Origin: an uncultured Roseburia sp.
GTDB lineage: Bacteria > Bacillota > Clostridia > Lachnospirales > Lachnospiraceae
Length of the DNA: 35,030 nt
Direction of reading: 5' to 3'
Assembly: GCA_947652855.1 (NCBI GenBank)
Contig: CANTEO010000025.1
Location: 1-35,030, forward strand
The notes under the pieces were generated by a model. That model saw only the letters and a list, made by a program, of their open reading frames with translations. It searched no databases and had not been told where the DNA came from. The position numbers and the translations under genes were made by a program. This document shows, in pieces, positions 22,296-31,400 of this stretch (positions are counted from its first letter, which is position 1; each line of letters opens with the position of its first letter).

Positions 22296-22313
22296 TGGAA
22301 GGAGGGATGCGCA

Positions 22314-25300
22314 GTGGCAGACACGACAGGTAAAGGCTCCAGTGACGGAACAGAAAGCGAAAGCCTGGAGAAAACGTTAAAAGAGCTTTTTAAACAGATC
22401 GCAAAGGAAATGCCGCCCGAGATCAAAAATGCCTTCAAGCTCCAGACATTTGATAAAAACACCGCGGATCTAAACGACCGAATCGGGATGTTCGGCAAAT
22501 CCTTTTCTGCGATGAAGCAGGATTATTCCTCCGGATATGGGCTTCTCACCAGCATTTTCAGCGGCGACGCCGTCACCGAAAAGGACATTCAGGTCATTGG
22601 ATCGCTTGGAGACGCCTTAAAGCATATCACAATGACCGAAGATGAGCTGCGATCCGCTATGGATGGCTGCACCGCATCTGCAAAAGAGCAGGCAGTGGCT
22701 TATCTGAATGACGACAAAAGCTTAACGAAACTGGCAAACTCACTGAAGGGCTCCACTATGGCGACAAAAGCAAGCATGGTGGCCTTAAAAGGGCTTGCCG
22801 GCTTAGGGGGCATCGCTGTGGACTGGGCAATTAACAAAGGAGTCGAAGTCGCGGCGAAGGCAATTGACAAGTCTGTCCATCGGCTCGATTACGCCAAAAA
22901 TGATTTAAAAGAAACACAAAGCAGCATGGCCTCCATTCAGTCCGAAATGGATGGCCTCACACAAGAAATCCTGCAACTGGAGGCAAAATCCCCTGCCTTG
23001 CTTTCAGAAGCGGACAAGAAAAAATTACAAGATGCGAAAAATCAAAAAGAAGAAAATCGGTATGAGCTTCAAAAATTAGAATATGCCGAAAGCAAAAATA
23101 AACAAGAGTTAAAAGAGGCCGCTGAAGAAAAATATGCGAACACTTTCGGCTCAGCAAAAAAACGAAACGAAGAGAAAAATGGCTCAAAAGCGCCAAAGCC
23201 TCAATATCCCAATTATTTAACAGGCGCTCCCAATGCCCAAGACACTGTCGCCTCATCTGCGGCAAATCCAAATGCCGGAAAGATAGACAGCGGATACGAC
23301 GCGCTTCTCAAACACATCAACAACTATGAAAAGCTTTATGAGCAACGGGCTGAAGCTATAAAAAACGGAGATCAGAAGCTGATCTATGAATGTGACGAAA
23401 AACTGAAAGAAGCGGCAGAGAGGCTTTATGAGGATCGGGACTTCATTCAGTCCATTGAAGCTGACCTGTCCGAATCTGGAAATGACGGCCCGGAACTGAA
23501 TGAGGCTGTTTTTCTGAAAGGCAAGCTTGACAAGGCGCTGCTTGAGCCTGGACAAAATCTTGTCAGCTACCTTGACGAAAATATTCTGATAGAAGACAAA
23601 GAGCGCCTCGCCTCCCTTGCAGAAAGCGGCGGCCTGACACAGGAAAGCCTGTCAGAAAACTTTGCCGGAATCAGCAGTTACTTAAAGGAAAACGGCTACA
23701 CCATTGCAGATCTTACCTCCATCCTAAAAGCCTACAACGAGGAATTAACCGCGCCGGAAACCTCCGCCCTCGACACAACAAGCCTACAGACTCTGAACAG
23801 CGGGCTTGGGCAGCTTAGGCAAATTTATGAAGATGTATCCGACGGAGGAGCATTCGACTGGTCCGCTCTTGTAAACAGCGAAGGCTTTCAAAACATTTTC
23901 AGCGGATTCACCGAGGAATACAACAGCTTTCTTGACACGATTACCAACGCGCCCGACAACATTGACGCCTGCAGATCTGCGTTTGACAAACTCTCAACCG
24001 CCTACATCCATGGTTCAGACGCTATGCGGAATCTTACCCCGGAATCCCAAGAGCTCACCGCGTCCATCTTAGAGCAGATGGGCGTCGTAGATGCAAATGA
24101 ACTGGTAAGCGCAAGGCTTGCGGCGCAGGAGACGTTCTTAGCCGAAAAGAAAGAAAATTCTGCCATTGCGTCAGAGAACCTAGCCGACGCGACATGGCGT
24201 GAAATTAGCGCTATTTTAAGCACAGGAAAAGCATCCGAGAGCGCCCAGTCCTGCCTATGGCAGCTTGCGATGTCGAAACTAGACCTAAGCAAAACCACCA
24301 TCTCCACTCAAAATGACGTAAATGCCATTCTTGCCATTGCCAGGGCCAGCCAGATCGCCACGGAAAATTTAAACAATTTAAAAAGAGACCTTTCCATCAT
24401 CTCCAGCTACAACAAAAACTCCGTTCTTTCCGAGGAGGAAAAAAATGCCATAAGGGAAAAAGACAAAAAGAAATATGCACAATATCCTGGCGCCCAATAC
24501 CGCCCAGACACTTCATCTGTATCCACAACAAAAATACAAAAGGATTTGGCGCAAAAAAGGACAAATGACCTCCTTGCCCAACTTTCTCCCACCATTGCAA
24601 TCAATTGGCCAGCCCCCTCCTCCTCAAGCGCGGGCGCCTCCCCGTCCTACCCAAACACGGGAGGATCCCCATCCTACCCAAGCACAGGCGCCTCACCGTC
24701 CTACCCAGGCGCAGGCACCTCACCATCCGCCCTCCCTTCCACGCCAGAGCCGCAAGAGCCGCCATTCGAAAAGCTCTTTGACTGGATTGAGAAGCGGACA
24801 GAAAGCCTTAAGCGCAAATTCGACAAATGGCTGGCGCAGGCTGAGAGCGCGCTCACAAACACAACCATCCGCCTATATTACAAAAAAGCCGCAAGCAGCT
24901 TACGAAAAGAGCTAGATTCCTATCGCAGCGCGTATGACAGATATATGGCGCAGGCCAACGCCCTCGGATTAGACGAGGCGTATGCCAGCAAAGTCAGGGA
25001 CGGCAGCATCGACATAGAAACCGTCCGGAACAAGGAGCTTGCCGAACGCATCGAACAATACCAGGATTACTACGAAAAAGCGGCCAAAGCCGCAGATTCC
25101 TTTGCGGAGGCGGCCAAAAAATTCTACGGGCTGCCCATGGAAAAAGCGGCTAAGAAAATTGAGCTGCTGAAAAGCCAGCTGGATCTTTTGGACAAAAAGC
25201 TAAAAAACGCCGTAACATACAAAAACCAGAACAACCTCATCAAAAAACAGGAAAAGAAAGACAAAGCCACAAACGCAAGTTATAAGAAAGCGTTCAGCGA

Positions 25301-27245
25301 GACGCGCAAGAACCTCAGTAAAGCAAAAAAGAATCTTAAGAAAAGCAGCGTATTAGACAGCCCGGACGTCAGCGAAAAAGAAAAGAAGAAAATAAAGAAA
25401 GCCATAAAAAACGGCAAGGAAGTCAACCTCTCATACTTCACCGAAGGCTCAAAAGCCTACAACGCCGCCGTCAAATACAACGAGGCCCTCAAGGCAAAAA
25501 AGAAAGCAAGCTATGACAAAGCTGCGGCTGAGGCAGAGTTCAAGACGAAAAGGCGGGAATCCCACAAGGCCAAATTTGACAATATCGCCAAAGATTATGA
25601 GGGAAAAATCAAGCTCATCTCTTATCAAATGGAATCCCTGGACAATGAGCTGGAGCTCATCGAGGCATCAGGCAAAACGGCGGATCAGTCCTATTATGAA
25701 ACGAAGAAAAAATTAAACGCCGACAAGCTTGCAAACTATCAGGAAGAGAAAAAGAAGCTGGAAAACAGCCTGAAAAAGAACAAAATCAAAAAAAATTCCG
25801 ACGAATGGTATGACGCGAAAGACAAGCTCCAGCAGCTCTCCTCCGCAATCTCCGACTGTCAAAAAGAGGCATACAGCTTAGACGCGGAAATCCGAAAGCT
25901 GCACTTTGACGAATTGGAAAAAAAGCTCAAAGTCATTGACCGCATTATTTCAGAGCAGGATTTCTTGCGGGACATGACCTCCAATGAACGGATGACGGAC
26001 AAAGAGACGGGACAGCTTACGGATGCCGGCTATGCAAGCATGGGCCTGCTAGCGGCAAAAGGAGAGGCCATCAAGCAGAAAATCAATTTGGCGGACGCCG
26101 AACTGCGCGAGCTGCAGCGAATGCTCGACTCCAATTCGCTGCACAGCGATCTGCTTGGGATCACCTTCCACTCCCAGGATGAGCTAAAGAAGGCGCTGCA
26201 GGACACTGCCGACAGCAAACGAGATTTTCTGAAAGAGCAGCATCAAACAAATAACCAACTCGCCGACCTGCAAAAAGAAGCGCACCAAGCAGAGTTAAAT
26301 GTCATCAAAGACCTCATCGAGAAAAAGAAGGAGTCTTTGGACGCGGCAAAAGACCTCCATGACTACCAAAGAACCATTCAGCAAAAGACGTTTGACATCG
26401 ACTCCATAAAACAGCAGATCGCCGCTTACTCCGGGGACAGCTCCGAAGAAGGGCGCGCAAAGCTTCAGAAGCTTCAAAAAGAGCTGTATGAAAAACAAGA
26501 CGACCTAAAGGAAACCGAATATGACCGATTCCTCTCAGATCAAAAAGAACTGCTGGATCGGCTGTATGAGGACTATGAGGAGCCTCTGTTGAGCCTTATG
26601 GAGGACAACAACGCCCTCCTGCAGGAGGCTTTGGCAGGATTAGAGGGAAAATCTGACATCATCTCCGGCTACCTTGCGTCAATCGCTGAAAAACTGGGCT
26701 ACAGCATGGAATTTCCAGAGCTGTTTAACGGCGACCTACAGCAAAATGCAGCAGACGCCGCAGCGAACGCCGCCAAGCCAAACGAAACCGTTAAGCCCCC
26801 GTCTGCAGACGCGCCTCCCACGCCCCCTTCACGTCCAGGCGCTTCATTCCTGTCCCCAGGAAAAAAGCATTATGGATTCCTCAAAGAAGATACGCCCGTC
26901 CTACAGCAGGGCAACAAAAAAGACATCCTTTCTTCGAAAACAGGCGCCGAGCCATTTGAACACATAAAGCCGTCAAATAATTTCGAAAGAATCCTCGATA
27001 GGGCCCCCAGAACGGCCATATCAGCCTTAACGGCGCACAGCGCCCCCATGCCCACTGCCAACGCAGCGCTTTCACGCTCCGGATCCATTGAGGCAAGCTA
27101 CAGCTTCACGATAGAAAACTGCACAAGCCCGGAAGACCTCCTCTATCAAATGCAGAGAAACCCTAAAATCAGGAATTCGTTACAGGCCCTTACCATCGGC
27201 CAAGTCACAAATGCGGGCAGGCTCTCCGCAAACAGCATCCACTAA
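22314..27245 (+). CDS. Tail tape measure protein
   Basis: At 1643 residues this is the longest product. It is helical and rich in Lys, Glu, Ala and Gln, with long coiled-coil stretches (for example KNDLKETQSSMASIQSEMDG near 200 and repeated EKKK-type helices at 900-1450). There is one hydrophobic stretch near residue 155-175 (VALKGLAGLGGIAVDWAI). A Ser/Pro/Gly repeat at 772-807 separates two coiled-coil halves, and a Pro-rich linker leads to the C-terminal domain. Length sets tail length: at the usual 1.5 angstrom per residue it implies a tail near 0.25 micrometre. The start is GTG 22314 with GGAGGG upstream. It sits between the holin and the Dit gene region, as expected for siphovirus tails. 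Confidence 0.82.
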   Translation: MADTTGKGSSDGTESESLEKTLKELFKQIAKEMPPEIKNAFKLQTFDKNTADLNDRIGMFGKSFSAMKQDYSSGYGLLTSIFSGDAVTEKDIQVIGSLGDALKHITMTEDELRSAMDGCTASAKEQAVAYLNDDKSLTKLANSLKGSTMATKASMVALKGLAGLGGIAVDWAINKGVEVAAKAIDKSVHRLDYAKNDLKETQSSMASIQSEMDGLTQEILQLEAKSPALLSEADKKKLQDAKNQKEENRYELQKLEYAESKNKQELKEAAEEKYANTFGSAKKRNEEKNGSKAPKPQYPNYLTGAPNAQDTVASSAANPNAGKIDSGYDALLKHINNYEKLYEQRAEAIKNGDQKLIYECDEKLKEAAERLYEDRDFIQSIEADLSESGNDGPELNEAVFLKGKLDKALLEPGQNLVSYLDENILIEDKERLASLAESGGLTQESLSENFAGISSYLKENGYTIADLTSILKAYNEELTAPETSALDTTSLQTLNSGLGQLRQIYEDVSDGGAFDWSALVNSEGFQNIFSGFTEEYNSFLDTITNAPDNIDACRSAFDKLSTAYIHGSDAMRNLTPESQELTASILEQMGVVDANELVSARLAAQETFLAEKKENSAIASENLADATWREISAILSTGKASESAQSCLWQLAMSKLDLSKTTISTQNDVNAILAIARASQIATENLNNLKRDLSIISSYNKNSVLSEEEKNAIREKDKKKYAQYPGAQYRPDTSSVSTTKIQKDLAQKRTNDLLAQLSPTIAINWPAPSSSSAGASPSYPNTGGSPSYPSTGASPSYPGAGTSPSALPSTPEPQEPPFEKLFDWIEKRTESLKRKFDKWLAQAESALTNTTIRLYYKKAASSLRKELDSYRSAYDRYMAQANALGLDEAYASKVRDGSIDIETVRNKELAERIEQYQDYYEKAAKAADSFAEAAKKFYGLPMEKAAKKIELLKSQLDLLDKKLKNAVTYKNQNNLIKKQEKKDKATNASYKKAFSETRKNLSKAKKNLKKSSVLDSPDVSEKEKKKIKKAIKNGKEVNLSYFTEGSKAYNAAVKYNEALKAKKKASYDKAAAEAEFKTKRRESHKAKFDNIAKDYEGKIKLISYQMESLDNELELIEASGKTADQSYYETKKKLNADKLANYQEEKKKLENSLKKNKIKKNSDEWYDAKDKLQQLSSAISDCQKEAYSLDAEIRKLHFDELEKKLKVIDRIISEQDFLRDMTSNERMTDKETGQLTDAGYASMGLLAAKGEAIKQKINLADAELRELQRMLDSNSLHSDLLGITFHSQDELKKALQDTADSKRDFLKEQHQTNNQLADLQKEAHQAELNVIKDLIEKKKESLDAAKDLHDYQRTIQQKTFDIDSIKQQIAAYSGDSSEEGRAKLQKLQKELYEKQDDLKETEYDRFLSDQKELLDRLYEDYEEPLLSLMEDNNALLQEALAGLEGKSDIISGYLASIAEKLGYSMEFPELFNGDLQQNAADAAANAAKPNETVKPPSADAPPTPPSRPGASFLSPGKKHYGFLKEDTPVLQQGNKKDILSSKTGAEPFEHIKPSNNFERILDRAPRTAISALTAHSAPMPTANAALSRSGSIEASYSFTIENCTSPEDLLYQMQRNPKIRNSLQALTIGQVTNAGRLSANSIH
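24627..24734 (+). repeat. Four 27-bp in-frame repeats inside the tape measure gene
   Basis: Four tandem 9-codon units encode SAGASPSYP, NTGGSPSYP, STGASPSYP and GAGTSPSAL. They form a flexible Ser/Pro/Gly hinge between the two coiled-coil halves. Tandem units of this kind can change copy number by slippage, which would alter linker length without breaking the frame. Confidence 0.85.
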
Positions 27246-27270
27246 CCACCGCAACGAAAGGAGTGACCGA

Positions 27271-27531
27271 ATGTTTTTCCACAAAACCTTACAGAAGGAG
27301 GAAGCCTCCTTCCTCATAAACGAGAACAAACGCTTAAAGCGCGAAAACCAACGGCTGCGGGAATCCCTGGACGAAATGCAGACATGCAGGGACGAATACC
27401 AAATCCTGATCCGCAAGCTGCATGGCCTAAAAGACGCCTATTCCAGCAAAATCAAGGCATTTGAAAAGCTGGAGGCCAGCTACCGAAAAGAGCTGGACCG
27501 GCTGATGGAACGTGAAGAAGGGCAGGGGTGA
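27271..27531 (+). CDS. Short coiled-coil protein
   Basis: The 86-residue product is almost wholly a charged heptad-type helix (FLINENKRLKRENQRLRES, later LEASYRKELDRLMERE). ATG 27271 follows GAAAGGAG; an upstream in-frame reading overlaps the tape measure gene and is discarded. It sits between tape measure and Dit, where small tail-tip or chaperone proteins occur. I recognise no named family; a tail-assembly accessory role is inference. Confidence 0.62.
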   Translation: MFFHKTLQKEEASFLINENKRLKRENQRLRESLDEMQTCRDEYQILIRKLHGLKDAYSSKIKAFEKLEASYRKELDRLMEREEGQG

Positions 27532-27537
27532 GAAACG

Positions 27538-28416
27538 ATGTACGCGACAGACTTCCTATTTGACGGGCAGAGGGCCAGCGACTACGGGCTTATGATCTGC
27601 TCCTTCGACGGCGAGCCTCAGGCGGCCGCCGGGGGCGCGATTGAGCGCTCCGTCATTCAAACGCCGGGCAGAAGCCGATCCATATTCTGCGGCGCAGCTC
27701 CCCCTTCCGCCCTTGAATTTACGTTCTCCATCTGCAAAGACCCCTGCCAGTGCGAAAGCCCCTACTTCGACCCCTATGAAGAAGGCCGCGTCTGCAAATG
27801 GCTGCTGCGGACGGATGGATTTAAGGCGTTCCAAATCGACGAGCCAGGACGCGAGGATATCCTCTATTACGTGTACGTCAACCTGTCCGCGCGCCAAATC
27901 GCCGGGCGGACCGCAGGGTTTGACCTGACAGTGACGACCGACTGCGCCTACGGCTTTACGCCAGCCATCACAAAAAAAGCCACCCTCAGCCCTGGAAAAG
28001 CGCTTCGGGTCAACGTCCAAAGCGACGTGAGGGAATTTCTTCTGCCACGCGTCAAAATCAAGGCAAACGGCGAGGGGGACGGAACAAGCCAAACGCTCAC
28101 GCTCCAATGCCTCCATGCCAGGGAAGGCGGCTCCATCGAAAGCGCGACGCTGGACCGTACCGTCGCCATATCCCATGTTGAGGCCGGAAACGTCATTGAG
28201 CTGGACTCCGACTCGGACATTTTCACAATCCGACCAAACACCTACTTTGTAAGAGAGGAAAACGGGACGCTGACAGAACGCCGACGAAGCCCGGACGGCT
28301 TTAACTGGCAGTTCCCTCGTCTGTTTGACGGTGCCAATTATTTCAGGGTGACGGGGTCAAAGCCAGGCATCGACATCGAAATCCAATATCAAGAGCCAAG
28401 GAGGGTGATTCCATAA
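27538..28416 (+). CDS. Distal tail (Dit-like) protein
   Basis: The 292-residue protein begins MYATDFLFDGQRASDYGLMICSFDG, the pattern of siphovirus Dit proteins (F.F.G..s.dyGl....), followed by a first beta domain to about 140 (LEFTFSICKDPC, then VCKWLLRTDGFKAFQ) and a second, galectin-like beta domain from about 150 to the end. Dit forms the hexameric hub that joins tail tube to tail tip. The start follows AGGGGTGAG and the gene is 6 bp from the coiled-coil gene. It is followed with a one-base gap by the tail-tip gene, the normal Dit-Tal order. Confidence 0.78.
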   Translation: MYATDFLFDGQRASDYGLMICSFDGEPQAAAGGAIERSVIQTPGRSRSIFCGAAPPSALEFTFSICKDPCQCESPYFDPYEEGRVCKWLLRTDGFKAFQIDEPGREDILYYVYVNLSARQIAGRTAGFDLTVTTDCAYGFTPAITKKATLSPGKALRVNVQSDVREFLLPRVKIKANGEGDGTSQTLTLQCLHAREGGSIESATLDRTVAISHVEAGNVIELDSDSDIFTIRPNTYFVREENGTLTERRRSPDGFNWQFPRLFDGANYFRVTGSKPGIDIEIQYQEPRRVIP

Positions 28417-28417
28417 C

Positions 28418-31400
28418 ATGAAAAAAATAGGCAACGCAATTAAGATTGACCGGCGCACCGGCTTGATCGACCCGCCCTCTCTCATCCTCATGAGCCGCTC
28501 CCTTTCACCGCTTGGAAAGATCGGCCATTATGAGAGCCTGACGCTTTCCCTTGCCGCAGACGGGATGGACGAGGTCAGCCTTGACGTGCATGAGTACAAT
28601 AACGGCAAGCGGTGTCCCGTGTGGGACGAGCTGACAAGCCTCAGGCTGTTAAAGGTCGGAGACCTCGGCGTGTTTGAAATCTCCGTCACGTTCACGGACG
28701 GCGGCGGCTCCGTCAAATCCATCCATGGCGTCTCCCTGGAGGCGGAGCTGGCCTTAGCCATGCTGCACGAGTTCCATGTAAACGACGACGAAGCGATTGA
28801 GGCGGCCACGGACTACAGCGGCGACACGCCCTCCATCGAAAGCTTCACGCCCACCACGCTCTACAACGCAGAGGATCCGGGTCACTCCCTCCTGCACCGC
28901 GTCTTCCGCGAATACGCGCCCCATTGGAGGATCGGCTCGGTGACGGAGTTTGTCGCGCCAGATACATCCAGCCAGCCCACCCCCTCCTCCCAATTCCAGA
29001 GGACTTACACCGCGGACGGCATTTCTGTCTACGATTTCCTGACAGGCGAAGTCGCCCAGGAGAGCAATGTGGCGTTTACCTTTGGGGTGGAAGAATATGA
29101 AGGGCGGCTGACCCGAACCGTCCACTGCCACAGCCTCTGCGACTGCATTGACCAGGAGACAGGGCGCCTCCTTAGCGAAGGCATAGGCGAAGACACCTCC
29201 ATCCTTATCTCGAAAAAGAAGCTGGCGAATGAAATTTCCGTCTCCCCCAATACAGACCTCCTAAAGAACTGTTTCCACATAGAAGGCGGAGACGACGTCA
29301 TCACCTCCCTCGTGCGCATCGCAAGCCCAGGCGGGGAGAACCGCATCTATCAGTTCTCCGGCCTCCAGTACGACGACATGACGGAGGCGCTTAGGCAAAG
29401 GCTCGACCGCTACCAGGCCATGATGTCCGATGCGTCCGTGCAGGAGAGGTACGCAGGGGATGGCGATATGGACGCCTTCTTCCAGGGAAGCCTCACGCTC
29501 GCCGCCCCCTCCGAGGGCGACGTCGCCCCGACAGCCGCCGCGGCGGCCATACTGACCCTGTGCCAGGACAGGAATGTCGCGGCGGCTGACGCCTCTGTCG
29601 CGCATCTGCTTTCCAACCCCTACTGGCGTATCACGGGTGAAGGCGACGAAAAGCGCCTGTCCGCATCCAAGCAGGCCGCAGGGCGCGTTATGGGCGCCAT
29701 GGACGCGCTCGGCTCCATGGGGATCTTCCCCAGGCTGTGCCTCGCCCAGGGCGTCCTCTCCTACCTCACGTCCTCCATGATGCCGGGCGCGTCCCCCGCC
29801 CCCGGCACATCCAAGGAACAGTATGAAGCCGTGCTGAAAGCTTTGAAGGACGGCCCCATCGCCTCCGCCTTCCTGCCCAAAAAGGCGGGCGCCTCCCACT
29901 CCTCCGTGACAAACAGCGTACGGGCGTACGCTCAGGCATTCCTAGACGCCCGCTTCGCCCTTGAGGTCATAAAGGGATCGACCAGCTATGAACGTCAGGA
30001 CGGCGCGCCCGAAAGCGGAGGAGGGGCCTCCACAGGCACATGGAAAGGCAAGATCCGCATCCGGCGGCGCTCCGATAAGAGCGACGCCTTCCCCAAGGAC
30101 ATACAGGCCGCAGAGCCCGTCCAGGTTCACGTCACCTCCGACAAGGGGACGCTGACGGCGCAGAAGCTCATAAAGGAACTCTCCAAAAACTCCATGCGTG
30201 ACATTGACTTCGCGGCTGGCGGCTTGAATGGCGAGGAACTAAGGGACTATTTCCGGCAGTTCTCACTCCGCCGCCTGGAAGGCATACGGGAGGGCTACAA
30301 CGCCTGCCTGAGCATACTCATAGAGCTCGGCCTGGAGAAGGAGGATATTTACCAAACATACCACGAACGCTTTGCCATCGTAGGCAACGAGAATCCGACC
30401 GACAAGGAAATGGAAAGCCAGGAAGGCCCTGGGGCCGACCGCAGACAGCGGGGCGTGCTGGAAGAGCGAAGCGCTCAGGCGGACGCCGTCGCCCAGGCCA
30501 TGGCAGCCCTGGAGGATGAGCAGAGGCAGTTCCAAGAAAGCCACAATTTCCGCGCCTTCCTTGGGGAGGATCTCTATAAGGAGTTCTGCAATTACCTCAG
30601 GGAAGACACCTACCGCAACGAATGCTACGTCTCCGACGGCCTCTCCACGACTGAGCGCCTCAAGACGGCCAGGGAGCTGCTGGACGCCGCCGCAAAGGAG
30701 CTTGGGAAGGCCAGCTCGCTGCAAAGGACCGTCTCCACGTCCCTAAACAGCCTGTTCGCCCTCCCGGAATTTGAGCCGCTCTACGAGAAGCTTGCCCTGT
30801 ATAGCCGCATCCGCGTGCAGGCCGGTGACGAGACGCTAAGCCTGCGCCTCATTGGCATCGACTTAAGCGGCCCCTCCCTCAATGAGATCCACGTGACCTT
30901 CGCCGACCATGTCGAGGCCGTGGACGGCACGGCAGACAGCCTAAGGGGCCTCCTCAAGCAGGCGGGCGGCATGGCTGCAAGCTACCCCTCCACCCTCCTT
31001 CAGGCGAAGCAGGGTCAGGAGGCCAGGGACATCGTCGCAGAGATGTACAGCGCCGGGCTGAACGCCGCAAAGACGAAGCTCATGAACAACGAGAACAATG
31101 ACGTCACCATCACCCAGTCCGGCATCCTATGCAGGCACTTAGACGACGAGGGGCGGCACAGCGACAAACAGTTCCGCATCACCGGGAACATCATGGCGTT
31201 CACAAATAACAACTGGGAGAGCGTCTCGCTCGCCATCGGTGAGACGGCTTTCCCGGACTTAAGCGGCGTGAGCCTAGGCGACCTAAGCAACGACAAGGCG
31301 GGGAGCCTTCCGATGAAGACCGCCTACGGGATCGTGGCCGAGAACATTGTCGGGAAGATGATGATGTCAGACAAGCTTTTCATTGGGAATGAGGAGGGGA

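Noticed and set aside
24627..24734. CRISPR-like spaced repeats
   Set aside because: The repeats are contiguous, in-frame codon repeats within the tape measure gene, with no spacers. No CRISPR array is seen anywhere in the window.
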